From: Gossypium raimondii
Lineage: Eukaryota > Streptophyta > Magnoliopsida > Malvales > Malvaceae
Assembly (NCBI RefSeq): GCF_025698545.1
Contig: NC_068571.1
Span: 41,821,733 to 41,885,732 of the forward strand
DNA length: 64,000 nt
Direction: 5' to 3'
Shown here: one piece after another, positions 60,956-64,000 of the stretch
Layout of the letters: each line of letters opens with the position of its first letter
Numbering within the stretch: the stretch's first letter is position 1
The notes under the pieces: generated by a model
Seen by the model: only the letters and a program-made list of their open reading frames with translations
The model's database searches: none
Told to the model about the DNA's origin: nothing
Position numbers and translations under genes: made by a program

Positions 60956-62846
60956 TTCTTTCACTAAAAGAGATCAAACCGAAGCTTTTTTCTATAAGAA
61001 AAAATGAAGTTCAAAGAATGGCGTATAAAAACAAATGGAGACCACATTGTTAATTTGACGGATATACCCTGGATGATTTTGCAAGAAATCTATTGAAATG
61101 TTGAATTTGGTAGCTGCTAAAGTTGTATTATTTATTTCATATTTGGAAAATATTTATCTATTATCTATTACCGTTTATTACAATATTTAAGTATTTTATT
61201 ATATTAATATCAATCGCAATCGAGTCACCAACTCAATAATGAATTTATTAAAAATTTCTCATTTTCTTTAAATAAAAAAACTGGAATCAATTATAAAATT
61301 ATTTCATATAAACACCCACGTCAAAAGGAGTGCATCGCAAATTGCCCAAAGCTCAACCTGCTTACGCTACATCTGTCAATATTTCATATAAAAACTTCTC
61401 ATTTTAATCTATACTAAATATAATTTTAAAGGTAGTTTTATCCTTTTACATATAAAATTTTAAAAATAGATAGGGATAATAATGAGATTTAAACTCAGAA
61501 CATTATGACTTTTAGTCTTTTAACTTTTATCACTTCATCCAAAACTATTTTTGTTATTATATTTATTACATACATTTTCACCCTTATGACGAAATCTAAT
61601 AATTTTTATAGTTTAAATTTATTTATACTATTTATTATTGTACTATATATATAAGTTGTGTGTCTAGTTTTTACTTTAACTTGTTTGATTTTGAGTATCT
61701 ATTTTTAAAATCTTAACTAAACAACAACTGTTAAATTACGTTATATTATTTTTAAAATTTTATGCGGAAAATATATTATGTCATGTTAACTTGCTATTTT
61801 AACATATCACCCACAAAAATCATTTAATAAATTTAGTGATTATCATTTACGTCGAAACTAAAATTTCAAATTTTGAAAAACTAAAATTTCTTGAATAAGT
61901 GAATATAGGTAAAATTTATAACTTTATACATAATATAAAATTAAAATAAAATTTAATCGAAATAAATTTAATTATTATCATCTCAATTGTGCTGAAATTT
62001 TAAAATTTAGAAAATATAATAACTAAAACAAATCAATTCAAAAATTTTATAAATTAAACTCATGCCTTAAGCATACAAGGCTAAAAAATCAGTTGAAATG
62101 ATTAGTCAACGGATGAACTATGATGATAAATTTTGATTGAATCGCGTACATCAACTATAGATTGCATGATTCTTAATCATCAGTACAAACTGATGAGAAG
62201 GTAACAGATGTCCAATATGTACTTAAAAATAATTATTCCAGATATTATTTTTAAAAACTCTACAAATGAATTAAGGATATAATTTGAACTAATGTCCCAA
62301 GGTCAATTTAATTGACAACCATAAAAATCAAAATTAATGTGTTACAATAAAAAAATATTTTAATCATTTTTAAATATTTTAGAACTAAATAAAATTGACA
62401 AAATTAAACTTAAAAGCAAAATTTTGATTTTTAAAAAAAATTGAAATATTAACCCAATAAAAAAGTATACAAATACCAACAAGTATTAAATGTAATGATA
62501 AGAGATATTACACTATCAAAGAAATATTGCAAATTTGAACTTTAAAAACGATATTACAAGGAAAAATAACCATTAACTGGGAAAAAAAAAACACAAGATA
62601 GTCCAACTTCCAACAACATTTCATTGATCAAATTATAAACCAAGAAAAGCAAGGAGAAGCAGGAGCCATATAAAAGCAGAGCTAAATTTGTGAATTCGAA
62701 GCTTACAACACGTTAAGAAAATTTTGCAATATATTAACCAAACATTCCATAAACATAAATTTCAAAGTGCAAAAATCCTAATTATACAAACAAGCAATAT
62801 GTCCTTCAAGCATCACTGTATTAAGTATAAAGTAATATTTCATAGA
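60956..62846. other. Intergenic between QOR copies 3 and 4
   Basis: 5' UTR and promoter of copy 3 lie in the first 150 bp. The rest is AT-rich with no gene. 62600-62846 is the 3' UTR and downstream sequence of copy 4, homologous to 57170-57418. Confidence 0.5.
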
Positions 62847-64000
62847 TTAAGGCTCCACAATGATCTTACCAGTGGCATGGCCATCAATGCTCTTAGCCCA
62901 TGCTTCTTCAGCCTTACTTAAGGGATGCTTTGAATCAATTACCGTCTTAAGCTTCTTCTCTTTCACTAAGTTAATTAGATATTCGAGGTTCTCCTTCTTA
63001 GGTGACAATAGCAGTGGTACCAGGTTCTTCTTTGAGAAGGTAAGCTTTTTCATAGCAAAAGTTAGCAGAGCACTAGGACCTGGGGTTATATCGATTACCT
63101 TCCCGTTTGAACTTAGATTAGGTTCAAAGGTAGACCAAGGAATGCCCATTGCACAGTGGATCACTGCATCATATTTGCGACCCGAAGGGCTTTTTAGAGC
63201 TGCACCGTCGGGAGTTTTGTAGTCAAGAACCTCATCTGCTCCGAGGCTTTTGACGAAATCCAGATTGCGAGCCCCACAAGTGGCTGTCACATGGGTGTTT
63301 CCAAGCTTTGCTAGTTGAACTGCATATTGACCTACACCACCTGAAGCAGCAGTAATCAAGAGGTTTACTTGCTGGCCACTTCCATCAAGCTTGACCCCAG
63401 CCGACTGTGTGAGTGCCTGGTGAGCTGTAAGACCAGCAACAGGCAAACCTGCACCTTCAGCAGCTGATACTTCTGGTGGCCTTGCAACAGTCAGATTCTC
63501 CTTAGCCACAGCATATTCAGCTAGTCCACCTCCAGTCTATCATTGCAAATAATTCATAATAGAAGATAGCATAGCAATCGACATAACTGATTCATTGATA
63601 ATACGAATAGAAGATGAATTCACTGAACCACTGGCCTGCAGTAATGATATCTAGGTTTCTCTCAGCCAAATGGCCACATGATGAGACTAAAATCACTACC
63701 TCAGAAATGATATCCACATAGATAGTTTTTGCATTCTAAACACGATACGACTCGATATGAAAAGTAGCAGTAATAAGATCTGGGGTCTCAGGATAATCCT
63801 ATAGTTGTAATAAGGCCAGTGAAACATTGAATATACTATATTTCTCTAGCATCACTATCAATACAAGCAAAATAAAGAAAGCCAAAAGCTTTCAGGATTT
63901 CAAATTCTGGGGATGACAGCTTTAATTTACTTTGATTAATCTAATCAGGCAAGCAGGCCAATGCTAACCAGTTCTCATAACTAGAGCTAATCAAGATCAC
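62847..64000 (-). CDS. CEQORH: Quinone oxidoreductase homolog (ceQORH-like), array copy 4, 5' part outside window
   Basis: Exon 4 is 63536-62847 (acceptor ...CATTGATAGAC-type, stop TAA), coding for TGGGLAEYAVAKENLTVARP to HATGKIIVEP with the AASGGVG nucleotide-binding motif. It is nearly identical to copy 3. The main differences are in the segment near 63030-62940 (NLVPLLLSPKKENLEYLINL). Intron 3 runs to the window edge; by analogy with copy 3, exon 3 should lie some hundreds of bases beyond 64000. Intact as far as seen. Confidence 0.9.

Noticed and set aside
61310-61385. Possible exon (GC-richer stretch)
   Set aside because: Short, no splice context and no recognisable protein.
62860-63222. 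120-codon plus-strand ORF (also 51157-51357 and 57555-57794)
   Set aside because: Antisense shadows of the QOR exon 4; present in all copies because the coding strand is conserved.
1-64000. rRNA or tRNA genes
   Set aside because: None recognised on either strand by eye; tRNAscan-SE and Rfam searches would be decisive.

Overview
The window is plant nuclear DNA: AT-rich, with intron-containing genes, nested LTR retrotransposons, solo LTRs and MITEs. The LTR families (outer end TGTTGACACC, conserved GGGAGTCGCCACC block) and the gene sequences look like cotton (Gossypium, Malvaceae). That assignment is from recognition, not a search.

Layout. 1-6445: a minus-strand Ty3/gypsy element of the Tat/Ogre type, cut by the window's left edge. 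Reading leftward it has an LTR fragment, a primer-binding site, a leader with paired hairpins, a decayed extra ORF1, gag and a protease remnant. 6775-7250: a nuclear copy of part of the chloroplast gene ycf2. 7250-11120: non-coding DNA with two MITEs. 11234-12159: a solo LTR between ~110-bp direct repeats. 12634-15170: an intact two-exon cytochrome P450 (CYP82-like), minus strand. 16016-18213: a second solo LTR (5-bp target duplication AAATA). 18335-30343: a two-LTR element of the same superfamily, minus strand, whose protease, reverse transcriptase and RNase H are deleted; it keeps gag and integrase remnants, two 3' tandem arrays and a duplicated leader. 30994-34738: a long inverted repeat enclosing a solo LTR of another family. 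35170-38933: dispersed DNA transposons. 39308-43363: cyclin C (nine exons, plus strand, intact). 43768-44634: a small conserved gene of unknown function, minus strand, convergent with cyclin C. 46982 to the right edge: a minus-strand tandem array of four quinone oxidoreductase homologs (chloroplast-envelope ceQORH type): one pseudogene, two intact copies and one copy cut by the window end. A hAT-like MITE, a Tourist-like MITE and a solo LTR with TSD CTAAT lie in or between them.

The host genes have unrelated roles: a P450 probably in specialised metabolism, cyclin C as the cyclin of the Mediator kinase module, and the QOR-like reductases, which probably act on reactive carbonyls or quinones in plastids. 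I see no operon-like system and no clearly new machinery. The most informative features are the retroelement structures (leader hairpins, U5 hairpin, 3' arrays, transition-driven decay), the ycf2 insertion, the unusual flanking duplication of one solo LTR, and the evolving QOR array.
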